NCBI GenBank assembly: GCA_018398815.1
Contig: CM031607.1
Location: 84,970,042-85,034,041 of the forward strand
Reading direction: 5' to 3'
Length of the DNA stretch: 64,000 bases
From: Conus ventricosus
Lineage: Eukaryota; Mollusca; Gastropoda; Neogastropoda; Conidae
In this document: in pieces, positions 33,510 to 45,345 of the stretch
Layout of the letters: the number at the start of each line of letters is the position of its first letter
Position numbering within the stretch: position 1 is the stretch's first letter
Notes under the pieces: generated by a model
The model's input: the letters and a program-made list of their open reading frames with translations, nothing else
The model's database searches: none
Told to the model about the DNA's origin: nothing
Position numbers and translations under genes: made by a program

Positions 33510-35385
33510 CAAGCAGAGCGTGGGGATACACAGAGAGGGACAGAGAATGGTGGTGTAATGCTGGGGGAAGGAGAGCGTGGGGATACACAGAGAGGGACAG
33601 AGAATGGTGGTGTAATGCTGGGGCAGGGAGAGCGTGGAGACACACAGAGAGAGGGACAGAGAATGGTGGTGTAATGCTGGGGGAAGGAGAGCGTGGGGAT
33701 ACGCAGAGAGGGACAGAGAATGGTGGTGTAATGCTGGGGCAGGGAGAGCGTGGGGAGACACAGAGAGGGACAGAGAATGGTGGTGTAATGCTGGGGCAGG
33801 GAGAGCGTGGGGAGACACAGAGAGGGACAGAGAATGGTGGTGTAATGCTGGGGGAAGGAGAGCGTGGGAGACACAGAGAGGGACAGAGAATGGTGGTGTA
33901 ATGCTGGGGCAGGGAGAGCGTGGGGAGACACCGAGAGGGACAGAGAATGGTGGTGTAATGCTGGGGCAGGGAGAGCGTGGGTACACACAGAGAGGGACAG
34001 AGAATGGTGGTGTAATGCTGGGGCAGGGAGAGCGTGGGGAGACACCGAGAGGGACAGAGAATGGTGGTGTAATGCTGGGGCAGGGAGAGCGTGGGTACAC
34101 ACAGAGAGGGACAGAGAATGGTGGTGTAATGCTGGGGCAAGGAGAGCGTGGGGATACACAGAGAGGGACAGAGAATGGTGGTGTAATGCTGGGGCAGGGA
34201 GAGGGTGGGGATACACAGAGAGGGACAGAGAATGGTGTAATGCTGGGGGGAAGGAGAGCGTGGGGAGACACCGAGAGGGACAGAGAATGGTGGTGTAATG
34301 CTGGGGCAGGGAGAGCGTGGGTACACACAGAGAGGGACAGAGAATGGTGGTGTGATGCTGTGGCAGGGAGAGCGTGGGGATACACAGAGAGGGACAGAGA
34401 ATGGTGGTGTAATGCTGGGGGGGAGGAGAGCGTGGGGAGACACAGAGAGGGACAGAGAATGGTGGTGTAATGCTGGGGGAAGGAGAGCGTGGGGAGACAC
34501 AGAGAGGGACAGAGAATGGTGGTGTAATGCTGGGCAGGGAGAGCGTGGGGATACACAGAGAGGGACAGAGAATGGGGGTGTAATGCTGGGGGGAAGGAGA
34601 GCGTGGGAGACACAGAGAATGGTGGTGTAATCCTGGGGGAAGGAGAGGGTGGGGATACACAGAGAGGGACAGAGAATGGTGGTGTGATGCTGGGGCAAGA
34701 AGAGCGTGGGGAGACAGAGAGGGACAGAGAATGGTGGTGTAATGCTGGGGCAAGGAGAGCGTGGGGATACACAGAGAGGGACAGAGAATGGTGGTGTAAT
34801 GCTGGGGCAGGGAGAGCGTGAGGAGACACAGAGAGGGACAGAGAATGGTGGTGTGATGCTGGGGCAGGGAGAGCGTGGAGACACACAGAGAGAGGGACAG
34901 AGAGTGGTGGTGTGATGCTGGGGCAGGGAGAGCGTGAGGATACGCAGAGAGGGACAGAGAATGGTGGTGTAATGCTGGGGCAGGGAGTGCGTGGGGAGAC
35001 ACAGAGAGGGACAGAGAATGGTGTGTAATGCTGTGGCAGGGAGAGCGTGGAGACAGAGAGAGAGAGGGACAGAGAATGGTGGTGTAATGCTGGGGGAAGG
35101 AGAGCGTGGGGATACACAGAGAGGGACAGAGAATGGTGGTGTAATGCTGGGGCAGGGAGAGCGTGGGGAGACACAGAGAGGGACAGAGAATGGGGGTGTA
35201 ATGCTGGGGGAAGGAGAGCGTGGGGATACACAGAGAGGGACAGAGAATGGGGGTGTAATGCTGGGGCAGGGAGAGTGTTGGGGCACACAGATAGGGACAG
35301 AGAATGATGGTGTAATGCAAGGGGGAGAGAGCGTGGGGGCACAGAGAGAGGGACAGAGAACGGTGGTGTAATGCTGGGGAGGGGG
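33510..35385. repeat. 57-bp minisatellite, about 33 copies
   Basis: The unit is 57 bp and contains GGGACAGAGAATGGTGGTGT and AATGCTGGGGCAGGGAGAGC. Since 57 is a multiple of three, several frames stay open for more than 600 codons on the minus strand and shorter ones on the plus strand. They simply reiterate 19 codons. Variants (gggga/gggtac/gggag, caggg/gaagg) are interspersed. It begins immediately right of the MULE element. Confidence 0.97.
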
Positions 35386-35705
35386 TAAACACAGAAGTGG
35401 GTAAGCGGGTAGTAAGTGACATAAAAGTGGTGAAATAGATTTATAGCCGTGGTTGAAACTATCAAAGTTGGGCTGATTTTATTTTGACATAAGCGTTGAT
35501 CGGTTAGGAGTCTTAGAGCTTGCTGTCTGCGTGGTCAGCCATTTACTTGTGTGTTCCACCACAAAGTCTCAGAAATCCAACAAATGGAACAAAATACTGA
35601 CCTTGTTGTTAAAAGATGTCTACTCAGATGAAACTGAGAGTATGATTTGAAATAACAGACAGTTGATGGCTGAATGACCCAGATGAGACATGTGATCAGA
35701 ACACA

Positions 35706-35708
<3 letters not shown>

Positions 35709-35744
<36 letters not shown>
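35709..35744. repeat. (GA)n microsatellite
   Basis: About 17 GA dinucleotides directly before the inverted copy of repeat family C. Confidence 0.95.
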
Positions 35745-35747
<3 letters not shown>

Positions 35748-35935
35748 TTGCTTATACTAGCCCAGCCAACTGCTAAGGGCCATACCAGGGTTGTCAGTGC
35801 ATTGAAATCAACTCTCAAGTCATATTCAGAACACACACACACACACACACATACACACAGAGCTCATTAAAATACACCTGAAAACACCTCGGTAGTTTTG
35901 TAAAAATCTTTCATGTGTACAAGATTGATGAGAAA
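35745..35935 (-). repeat. Dispersed repeat family C, copy 4 (long)
   Basis: Begins GTTGCTTATACTAGCCCAGC, the complement of the family end, then ATTGAAATCAACTCTCAAGT, a (CA)n insertion and TTAAAATACACCTGAAAACA, matching the body at 20660-20845. Confidence 0.7.
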
Positions 35936-37032
35936 TGATGTTTGACTTGACTGACAAAAACGGCATTGAACTCTTCTCTGGGGGCTGGCTGATCCCCTCC
36001 ACAAAAGCAAGCACAGAGTGCAGCCTTGGTTCTTGTTCCTTTGGAATAAAGGGGAAAAGCGTTGTTTGATGATCCTTTGTTTCTGCTCTCAAATGGTGTT
36101 TGCTGCATTCCAACTACACTCTAGCTAAAAGGAAAAATAAACCACCACCACCAGATGACGAACAATAACAACAGCAAAAAACAGAACAAACGAAACAGAA
36201 ATTATAGTCAGTCACATGTGATAACAATCTGTAAAGTTGTCATACTATGTATTATTTTACACCTTTTGTACAGTGACCAGTCTGCTAAAGCTGACCTATC
36301 TCTGCAGTGCTTTCCCACAGCAACTCGGGGAAGAAAAAAGTTTTAATCCGCTGTACAATAACTCTTCTGGTTCACCAGACAACTGTCATGGACGTTTGAG
36401 CCAACAGATCTTAAGAAGAGGTGGCTATGCAGAACTGCAGGGCATTCTGTGACTGGTGGCCTCATGGCAGCCTGACATCAATATTTTCCCCATGGACTGC
36501 TAGCTCATGGACTGCAACATTTTTTTCTCGGCTGTGACATCAGTGGGAAGAGAAGGGGATATGTCCTATGCGAGCGAGCATTTGTATGCATAATTAAGAC
36601 ACGGGTTCAGTATCAGGGATTGTTTCTCGTTCCATTGGAGAGAAAATTCAAATGTTACCCACATTTATTATCATCCTATGGAAGAAATCAAGATGAAGGC
36701 CTGTGTGACTGCTCAGTATGTTCACTTGATTAATGGACATAGAGAATTTGCAAGTTTGTTTGAAGACAGACTACCCAAACACAACTTGGAATGAGTGTGA
36801 TAGTTGCTAGGCTATCCAAACACAACTTGGAATGAGTGTGGTAGTTGCATAAGCTTGAAGGGTTGTTACATTTTCTTTTTATTGTTGTTGTTATTATTTG
36901 AGACAGAGATTTGGAAGGGGGGTGGGGATGGGGTGGTGAAAATAAGAGAAAGAAGGGAGTGTTAGGATGATTCATGGTAAATTATTGTTTATCACAGCCT
37001 TTTTATTACAGTTTTGTTTGTTTTTTCTTCAG

Positions 37033-37077
37033 AGCACAAGCAGTAGAAAATCAGAAGAGAATGCAGAATCAAACAGG
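37033..37077 (+). CDS. ARID1: ARID1 exon 4: 45-nt microexon
   Basis: Fifteen codons (STSSRKSEENAESNR), phase 0 to 0, bounded by a strong acceptor (TTTGTTTTTTCTTCAG) and a consensus donor (AGG|GTAAGT). Placement between NSNH (exon 3) and ENSHSEEVKG (exon 5) keeps the frame and yields one continuous polar Ser/Glu/Asn-rich stretch, matching the character of the ARID1A region before the GSPMPPRPP-type block. It is an exact multiple of three, so it could be skipped without changing frame. No homology can be shown for such a short peptide, so the call rests on splice signals, phase and composition. Confidence 0.7.
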
Positions 37078-37679
37078 GTAAGTTTTGTGTGTGCGAGTGT
37101 GTGGTTTGGTGGTGCTTTTCCATGTTAGGAAAAAGCAAATATGTCAAGCCTGTTGCCAAATCATACAAGTATACCTTATACTTGTTGATCTGTTGTTTGT
37201 GTGCTAGACAAACTGATTGTTTTCTGTCTGTGTTCAGACATTTGTTTACAATATGGCGACAAAAAAAAAGTGGAATTGTTCGGTGTTGTGCACACAGTCC
37301 CAGCCTTGGACACTGGTGAGGAGTATTGGTCTGATGTGGTAAAGCGCCCAAAATACATTCATTGTGAATAGCAAATGAAGTGAATTAAAAAAAAATCAAC
37401 CATTATGAGTGGTGTGGATTGCAAAATAGATAAATCAAGGGAATGTGTACATAAGGTTGGCAACTGTGTGCTTTGTGTTGAAGCCAAGTAGTATGGATGT
37501 GCTGGTCATACTTTATCACAATTAACAACTCTTTGTATGTTTTTCTTCGTGTTGATGCTAAATAGGAAGGGACCTTTTTCTTTTTTTTCTGGAGGAGGTA
37601 GGCAGGGGCCCGTTCAGATCAGTGTGCACGTTCAGCTTAATGCACATCGGTTTGAACCCAAAGCCTGTGAGGTGCAAAA

Positions 37680-37997
37680 CAGTACCCCCCATTCCTCCTA
37701 AGCCCTGGGCTGATCATATAGCGTGCAGCCGGGGATGAATGGTCTGCAAAATTACTTAAAGTGGTGCTGGTCAAGCCGCCCGTTGATTGTGTGTGGCGGC
37801 TCCCCAGGTGTTTGTCGACAGTGTGCACTGTGCCACGCATTTTATGCACTGGGCGTTGGGAGCGAAATGTCAGTTCAAAGTGGACAACCCCCTCCACCAC
37901 AGTCTCGTTGCACACAAAGCCAACCACTACCACCACCACCACCACCTCGGACACAGGCAGTGGATGATGTGTGGGTATGTAATGGTGACCCCCTCTC

Positions 37998-38032
<35 letters not shown>

Positions 38033-38640
38033 TTGCCGCAACCCTGGGCCTAACTCCAAGCAGCATGCCACAGGAGCACCTCACAGTCTCTCCCCTTCCA
38101 GTGTGGCAAATGTTTCTTTTCGAGGAATTCCCCTCTCTCGTGAATAACAGGCTTTTGTCAGTTGGCAGACCCAGGCTAAAAATAGGTCGCCGCTCGGTCG
38201 ATCGGCAAGGCAGGGGAGAAAGCCCCAGCTGCCTCGGCTTGACAAGCCAGGGGAGCGGTGGGGCCCAGTCGGGGGGCGAGGAGTTACACTTGAGCGCGCT
38301 TATTGCTCCAGGGATTGGGAAACATGGGCGAGATAAAACCTGGCTGTATAGAAGAGCAGCAGTGGTGGTGGTGGCGGGGGCCGGTTTGCCAAGGCGGAAT
38401 AGAGCGAAGTGCGTTGGCATAAGAGCAGAGAGAGAGAGAAGCGAGAGACGGTATAGCTACTGGCTAGCCAGGTCTGAACGGCTGCCACACACACGCACAC
38501 ACACACACACAGGGCAAAGAGAGGAAAACTCCAGCCGCTGTCAGACAGCCCAACAACGTGTGTTCGGGCCAGGAGTTATTGGGTTTGTTTGTGGAAGTGA
38601 GTATACCGTTTCAGTCAGGGGACTGTCAACTTGGTGAGGC
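37680..38640. promoter_or_regulatory. GC-rich intronic island with C31 tract
   Basis: A GC-rich block of otherwise normal complexity, containing a C31 run (37999-38029) and CCACCN repeats. The segment 38060-38340 includes CTAAAAATAG (38176-38185), a perfect MEF2 consensus, and GGTCGATCGG. Open frames through it are Pro/Gly-rich, lack ARID1-like blocks and lack paired splice sites. Enhancer or alternative promoter is inferred from composition only. Confidence 0.3.
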
Positions 38641-39420
38641 ATAATGCATGTGGCAGTGATGAGAAAGAGTATCAGAGGTAGGGGTGGGGGGTGGAGGTCG
38701 GGTAGGGTGGGATTGAGGTGGAGGGGTGGCGGCTGTGTCTAGTTTTATTGATATGTGTGTAAGTGAATAGATCCTGTGCCAGTAGAAATTGCTTAACAAA
38801 GGATATGTTTGTGCATGTAAAATAGTAAGATGAGGAGGTTAGATGGAGACAGTACCAAATGAACAAAACATAATGAACAAAATATTTGTATTTGAGACCA
38901 ATGTTTATTGTACTTGCTGTATTATTATGTATTGATCTCTTTTCATTGATTCTGGGGATTAAATGGAAGATGTTTTGCCAGCCAGTACACAAAGTTTGAT
39001 GTCTGTTAACCTTTCATACGCTTAAAAATAATGAATTTTACAGTTTGTGAGGACCTTGTATCATCAGTATGCTGTGTGTCATCCAAACATGTAGGTTGAA
39101 TGCTGTATCAGGTACTGAAGGCTTAAGGTTCAGGATGGATGGTATTAGATGGTGGCTGTGTGAACCAGATCCTGTAACTTGGGGTATCTAAGGGACTCCT
39201 CGCGTATCGAGTCATCTCTGTTGTTTGTGTGGTTAGTGGTCTAATTGCGTTTGCATTCAAATGGAGACATTGCTGGAATATTTTCTTGTGTTTGGATACT
39301 CTGTCTGTCTTTCTGTGTCTCATTCCCTTGCACACTCACGCATATATGTGTGCGCTCGTGTATGAAGTTGTGTGCATGGGCACACACATACACCATACAT
39401 GAAATTATGCATGCACTGCA

Positions 39421-39426
<6 letters not shown>

Positions 39427-39457
<31 letters not shown>

Positions 39458-39480
39458 ATATATATATATATATATATTTA
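39427..39480. repeat. (CT)n and (TA)n microsatellites
   Basis: About 13 CT dinucleotides, GCA, then about nine TA dinucleotides. Confidence 0.95.
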
Positions 39481-39591
39481 TGTATACACATAGAAACAAA
39501 ATGTAAACATTCAATTAACATTTCTCAGTTTTTGTGCATCTCTCATTTTTTGCGCATCTGCACGCACGCCCACGCGCGCTCGCTTGCACGC

Positions 39592-39593
<2 letters not shown>

Positions 39594-39665
<72 letters not shown>
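39594..39665. repeat. (AC)n microsatellite
   Basis: About 36 AC dinucleotides, followed by a short interrupted CA tract to 39703. Confidence 0.97.
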
Positions 39666-39667
<2 letters not shown>

Positions 39668-41029
39668 ACCCCCCCACACACACACACAAACACACACTTA
39701 CACAAAATGGGGCAGTAGCTGGGGGGTGGCATTTTATCTGCTGCTTTCAAGCCATATTTAAGAAAACAAGGACAGGAATTGGCGCATTGTTATCATCGAG
39801 CTGGAACAATTTGTGTCATTTCTTCATTTCATGTTCAGGTTTTCCCCAGAGCCCTTTATGGTTTGGAAACTAGTTGCGCCCACGCAACCACACACACGTA
39901 GACATATAGACACAAGTTGAACCAGGGAGATTACCATTGCCACTTATGATGTTTTACATGCTTGTGACACTCTAAAAACGTGTTGAAAATGTGCACCACA
40001 GTGCTTTTTGTCCCTTCCTGCTCATGGCACTGGGCCCATAATAGAATCTGCATTAAACAATGGCATACATGCTTGTGTGCATGTGTGTGCTGGCTTCCAC
40101 ACACATTCACACACCTGCTGTCCCTCACCCTCCTCCTTTCGTTCTCTACCATGCGAGTTCTCTTTTGTTAGTCTGTCTGCGCCGAGGCATGTCCTTGTAA
40201 GAGATGCAGAAAAGTATCTTTGATCTATGGGCATTACATCGTTATTTACACTGTAGGAATGCTAATTTGACGTGCACGTAAGAGGCAAGGGTACAAACAA
40301 GAAGAAGTGAAACCGTGTGGACATTTGTCATGTATACATCATCAGATGTGATCTGATGGAAACATGTCAACAATTGATACACGGCAGAGCTGGCTGAACA
40401 TGATTTTCAGGGTGCAAGAGAAGTTGGATGGTGTTGACCAGTCATAGTGTTAAACAGGTGAAGTCTGTGAGAAGGTGGAACAAACCATGTGTGGGTGTCA
40501 GGAAGCAGACACAGCAAGATGATCACCACGTGCGATATCTGATTTCACATTTTTAAACAGTGGTATCCACAACTCAGAACCAGGTTAGAAAAACTCATAT
40601 GAAGTTCAAATCCTGATCTGTACATTTAAAAAAAAAAAAAACCCTGTAAAGATCATTTGGCATAGTAACTGTACTCGAGTCCGTTGGTAACTGAACAACT
40701 GCATGAAGAATCCCTTTGACAACTCAAAATTGTAACAATTACTATGTTCGACTGATGGTATGTGCAACCAGTATAACATCAGCCGTTCACAATTTTCGAG
40801 ATAATTTTCAAGATTGACAAGAAAGTTCTTTTCCAACATTTAGTATCAACTGAAATCACTATTTGTTGGAGAGCTTTGATTGACTGATAGCATGTTCTGT
40901 CCACAAGGTTTTCAAAGCCAACAGTCAGTCACATAGCAGACATTTTGAGAAGAAACAACAAAGAGAAAAAAAAGAGATCAGTTTGCCGTTGTGGGCTCTG
41001 ATAGCTGATAGTGTAGAAAACCGTTTGCC

Positions 41030-41775
41030 GAGAAAATGTGAGAAAGCTTAATTGTTCTTACGCTACTTGCTGAGAAAATGTGAGACGACTTGATTGTTCT
41101 TACGCTACTTGCTGAGAAAATGTGAGACGACTTGATTGTTCTTACGCTACTTGCTGAGAAAATGTGAGACGACTTGATTGTTCTTACGCTACTTGCTGAG
41201 AAAATGTGAGAAGACTTGATTGTTCTTACGCTACTTGCTGAGAAAATGTGAGAAGACTTGATTGTTCTTACGCTACTTGCTGAGAAAATGTGAGAAGACT
41301 TGATTGTTCTTGCGCTGCTTGCTGAGAAAATGTGAGAAGACTTGATTGTTCTTGCGCTACTTGCTGAGAAAATGTGAGAAGACTTGATTGTTCTTACGCT
41401 ACTTGCTGAGAAAATGTGAGAAGACTTGATTGTTCTTACGCTGCTTGCTGAGAAAATGTGAGAAGACTTGATTGTTCTTACGCTGCTTGCTGAGAAAATG
41501 TGAGAAGACTAGATTGTTCTTACGCTGCTTGCTGAGAAAATGTGAGAAGACTTCATTGTTCTTACGCTACTTGCTGAGAAAATGTGAGAAGACTTGATTG
41601 TTCTTACGCTACTAACTTGCTGAGAAAATGTGAGAAGACTTGATTGTTCTTACGCTACTTGCTGAGAAAATGTGAGAAGACTTGATTGTTCTTACGCTAC
41701 TTGCTGAGAAAATGTGAGAAGACTTGATTGTTCTTACGCTACTTGCTGAGAAAATGTGAGAAGACTTGATTGTTC
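41030..41775. repeat. 42-bp minisatellite, about 18 copies
   Basis: The unit is 42 bp and contains TTGCTGAGAAAATGTGAGAA and GACTTGATTGTTCTTACGCT. Copies are nearly identical, with few substitutions (acgact/agact, tgcgct) and one 4-bp insertion near 41613. High homogeneity suggests recent expansion or ongoing gene conversion. Confidence 0.97.
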
Positions 41776-42719
41776 ATCTTTGAATTGAAAGGATCCATCC
41801 ATACCAGCTTCACTTTTCTGTATTGAAGAGCACAGTGTCACATTGGCGCCCATCGCTGTCGGGTTGCAGCAGTAATGCAGTTTTCGTAATAGTAGAAGAG
41901 CACCGCTTGTTTTCACTGGTTTTACAGGCTTCACCTAGCCATGATCGCTACCTACGCTGTCCGCCGTACAATCTCATCAGAATTAGGAGATGATTGAGAT
42001 GTGTGTTAGTGAAATGATCAGGTATGAAATTTTAGAGTGTAAGTGTATGTATGTGTGTGTAAACCAAGTGAGGGAATTGAGCCGGCACACGTTTTCTGTG
42101 CCAGTTGTTGAGCACAGCGGAGCAACCATTGGAAAGAAACCAGTCAAGAGACATTTAAATGGGTCATCATTGCAGGTGATTTCAGTGATGGTTTACCGAA
42201 ACATGCCAAGAAATTGTATGCTGATTGAAACAGGGTTGTCATGGATAAACAGCCCTGATGTGGCCCTTTGCTTACTTCTTTTAACAATGAGTTAAAATTA
42301 CAACAATCATGGTAAGCATGCAATGAGTTAAAATTACAACAGTCATGGTAAAGCGAGTGATTTGAACATAATTGTGTTGCTCAGGACATTAAAACTGGTA
42401 TTTGTAAACCCGATTATTATGTTATTGAAATGTATGTAACCTGAATTCCTGTGTACTTTGAATGAGTTGATATTATGTCAGCAAGTACACACGCACATCA
42501 CACCTTTTATTTTATATTTAGAGCAGTGGTGTGTGTGTGTGTGTGTGTTCTGAAAGGAGGTTTGGAATGGAAACTTGATTACAATTTTTCGGCCATTTGA
42601 AGTTCCTGATGACCGTTTTCGCCCATTTTGAAGTTTACCTGCGTATTGTTGTGTACATTTGTACACGCCGTGTGGGCATGGTTGGCGACACACCATCTGT
42701 TCCACGCAGTCGTCAAGAG

Positions 42720-43560
42720 CAGCACACACACACGGATGATGTCAGGGGGGTGTAAAAAGTTTTCCCAACTTTTAACTTGGCGCTCGGGGATCCCAGACTG
42801 TTCCGCGGACTTCAGCGCGGAAAAGAGAGTGAAAGGGGGGGTGGAAAGGAAATGACGTTTGATGTTTTTCCAGGGCCGCGTTGACGGGCAACCCGTACAG
42901 GGCCCCCCCTTTAGTTGTGGCCTCTCGGTGAATGCGCCGTCTCTGTGATAAGCCTGTGTGTCGGGCTGTGTGTGTGTATTGATTTTCTGCCCCTGACTAT
43001 AGATTACACTCCCCGGCTCGGTCGGGGTCTGTGGGGTGGCGGGGGCCAGCCAGGCAGTCAGCTTGTCAGCCTTCGCCTGCCTGCTATGCCTGCCACCACG
43101 CCTTCCGCTTGGAGCGCGCGCTACACTCCTCCTCCTCCCCCTCCCTCCTGGCTTCGTCTGTCACTCCGCTTCTCTTCCTCTCTCTCTGCGCGTCAGAGCC
43201 ACCCTAGCTCAATATTTTTTCCTGTTCTCCTCTACCTCGGCTTGGAGGAGTTATGTACTGGAGTCACATGGTTGTCTTGCCCACACACATACACGCGCGC
43301 GCGCGCATCACACACACTCGTACACTCGAACACACACAAACACATATATGTATATACACTATACAGTATAAATGTCGCACACACATACACACAGAGTACA
43401 TACATCATTTGCGCGCGCACAGGAGGCTTGCAGTAAATGTTACTGCAGTACTCTGTGGGAATGTGTATGTTGTCTGCATGTAGAAATGGGGGAGAGAGAG
43501 AGAGAGGAATGAAGGGTGCTGTGGGGGTGTAGGGGGGGGGGGGGGGGGGGGAATCATGAG
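42720..43560. promoter_or_regulatory. GC-rich island and flanking low-complexity DNA
   Basis: GC-rich sequence of normal complexity (42770-43260), followed by (CA)n, GCGC runs and a poly-G tract near 43531-43551. No frame resembles ARID1 and no splice pair fits the phase 0 chain. It might be regulatory; this is inferred from composition only. Confidence 0.28.
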
Positions 43561-43951
43561 AACGACCGTGAGGTTGAATTAATTAGCCTACACTTAGACT
43601 CGCAGCCTTCCTCCTCTCCATCCATACTGTCACTCCCTCTGCACCAAGCTGAAACGTTTTAAACCATTTGAAAACGATGATCTATACATTTTAGACTTCT
43701 AAACAACGTAAGTGAATGTGTTGGCAGAACAGGGAGGAGTGGAATGGGGTGGGGGTGGAAAGTTGCATCGAGGCGACAGACACAAGAAGGAGACAAGACA
43801 AAGAGTAAACAGAACGCCTGATGCATATTATGGTCACGTGTTTACATACACGGAACAGTTTGCGATGGCGATCAACTCGGAGAAGGGAAAGAAAATCGGT
43901 CCACAGGCGCTTGAGAAAAGCTCGTGTGAATGACTAGCTTATTTTTGTGTT

Positions 43952-43955
<4 letters not shown>

Positions 43956-44012
<57 letters not shown>
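43956..44012. repeat. (CT)n then (CA)n microsatellite
   Basis: About 15 CT followed by about 13 CA dinucleotides. Confidence 0.95.
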
Positions 44013-44015
<3 letters not shown>

Positions 44016-44114
44016 AGAAGCACATACACACGCACCGCGGTTGTGTGTGTTTGTGAGGACCACTTTGATGAAGACTTTTCCTTGTTGTTACTGATACTGT
44101 CACTCGTTCACATC

Positions 44115-44455
44115 GGTTATTGATCGTCAAAGGGCCTGTCGTTCAGATGTACACAGTTTGTGGTTATTGATCGTCAAAGGGCCTGTCGTTCAGATGTACA
44201 CAGTTTGTGGTTATTGATCGTCAAAGGGCCTGTCGTTCAGATGTACACAGTTTGTGGTTATTGATCGTCAAAGGGCCTGTCGTTCAGATGTACACAGTTT
44301 GTGGTTATTGATCGTCAAAGGGCCTGTCGTTCAGATGTACACAGTTTGTGGTTATTGATCGTCAAAGGGCCTGTCGTTCAGATGTACACAGTTTGTGGTT
44401 ATTGATCGTCAAAGGGCCTGTCGTTCAGATGTACACAGTTTGTGGTTATTCGATG
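44115..44455. repeat. Seven identical 47-bp tandem copies
   Basis: Copies start at 44115, 44162, 44209, 44256, 44303, 44350 and 44397, with a truncated eighth at 44444. I see no differences among the seven. The unit contains GGTTATTGATCGTCAAAGGG and CCTGTCGTTCAGATGTACAC. Perfect identity indicates very recent expansion. Confidence 0.97.
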
Positions 44456-44843
44456 TGAATATGAAGTTGCAGAAAGCCACGTAAGAATTGTTCAGTTTGT
44501 ATTGGCTTAACTTGTAGCCAAGGTGTTTGGGATATGCTGACCCCAGAAGTGAAACCATACCACTGGCCAAAAAATGGTTGTGAAGATCACGGATGTCCGC
44601 TATTTCACAAAGGACTATCCGTTTTCTAGTTCTACCATGCTGAAGTAAAGAGAAACTGGCCCATTATTTTATTTTATTTTTTTAACGAGAGGACGAGAGT
44701 TTATCTTAAATTTGCTAGTCGGTAGTGAAGATTTGCTTCATCTTTTAGGAATACCGAAACAGTGTGTTATATCCGGTGTGCCTTTTATTGTCGAATTCTG
44801 GAGTATTGACATGCACACGTTGAACAACCAACCACCACCATCG

Positions 44844-44876
<33 letters not shown>
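44844..44876. repeat. Poly-C tract (C33)
   Basis: Thirty-three consecutive C residues followed by a short (AC)n tract. Confidence 0.97.
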
Positions 44877-45017
44877 ACACACACACACAATCATATAGCC
44901 CCCTTCCCCATCCTACTCGCATTCACCTCCTCTGCACGCGCACATAGACACGTTTACGTTCAGCGAGTTCGCATGGTCATAAAACACTACCACTAACTTG
45001 CCTGAGGGAGAAAACGA

Positions 45018-45041
45018 GCGCGCGCGCACGCACGCGCGCGC

Positions 45042-45086
<45 letters not shown>

Positions 45087-45311
45087 GTGAATGCGATTTC
45101 TTGCGCCTGTGGTTGGCTTTGACGCCATCAACTCGCTGAGAGCTGGGGGATGTGGCGTGGCAGGGGAAGGGCGAGGAGGGGGGGGGGGGGGTATGGGGTA
45201 GGGTGAACCGAAGAACCCCCATTTACTTGGGGGAATACCTTTCCTGGCAACTACATCTTCTGTCTTGGTGCAGGGAGAGAGAGAGCAAGCCGGTGTATTC
45301 CCTGGCTGAAA

Positions 45312-45345
<34 letters not shown>

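Larger units (their letters stand above)
27852..37032 (+). other. ARID1 intron 3 (about 9.2 kb)
   Basis: Bounded by GTGAGT and by TTTTTTCTTCAG. It holds a SINE of family A, an antisense MULE transposon, a 57-bp minisatellite, a (GA)n tract, a copy of repeat C and a 41-bp two-copy repeat (36777-36850). The stretch 29.1-31.3 kb is AT-rich unique intron with nothing recognised. Confidence 0.75.

Noticed and set aside
31440..33510. Target-site duplication for the MULE element
   Set aside because: No convincing 8-10 bp direct repeat was found outside the outermost TTTGCGGCACT motifs; the exact ends remain open.
33367..35465. Minus-strand open frames of about 640-660 codons in three frames, and plus-strand frames of up to 278 codons
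   Set aside because: They are translations of the 57-bp minisatellite (19 codons). All frames are open for the same trivial reason and there is no non-repeat domain.
44115..44455. CRISPR-like array
   Set aside because: Copies are directly adjacent with no spacers, and the DNA is eukaryotic; it is a plain tandem repeat.
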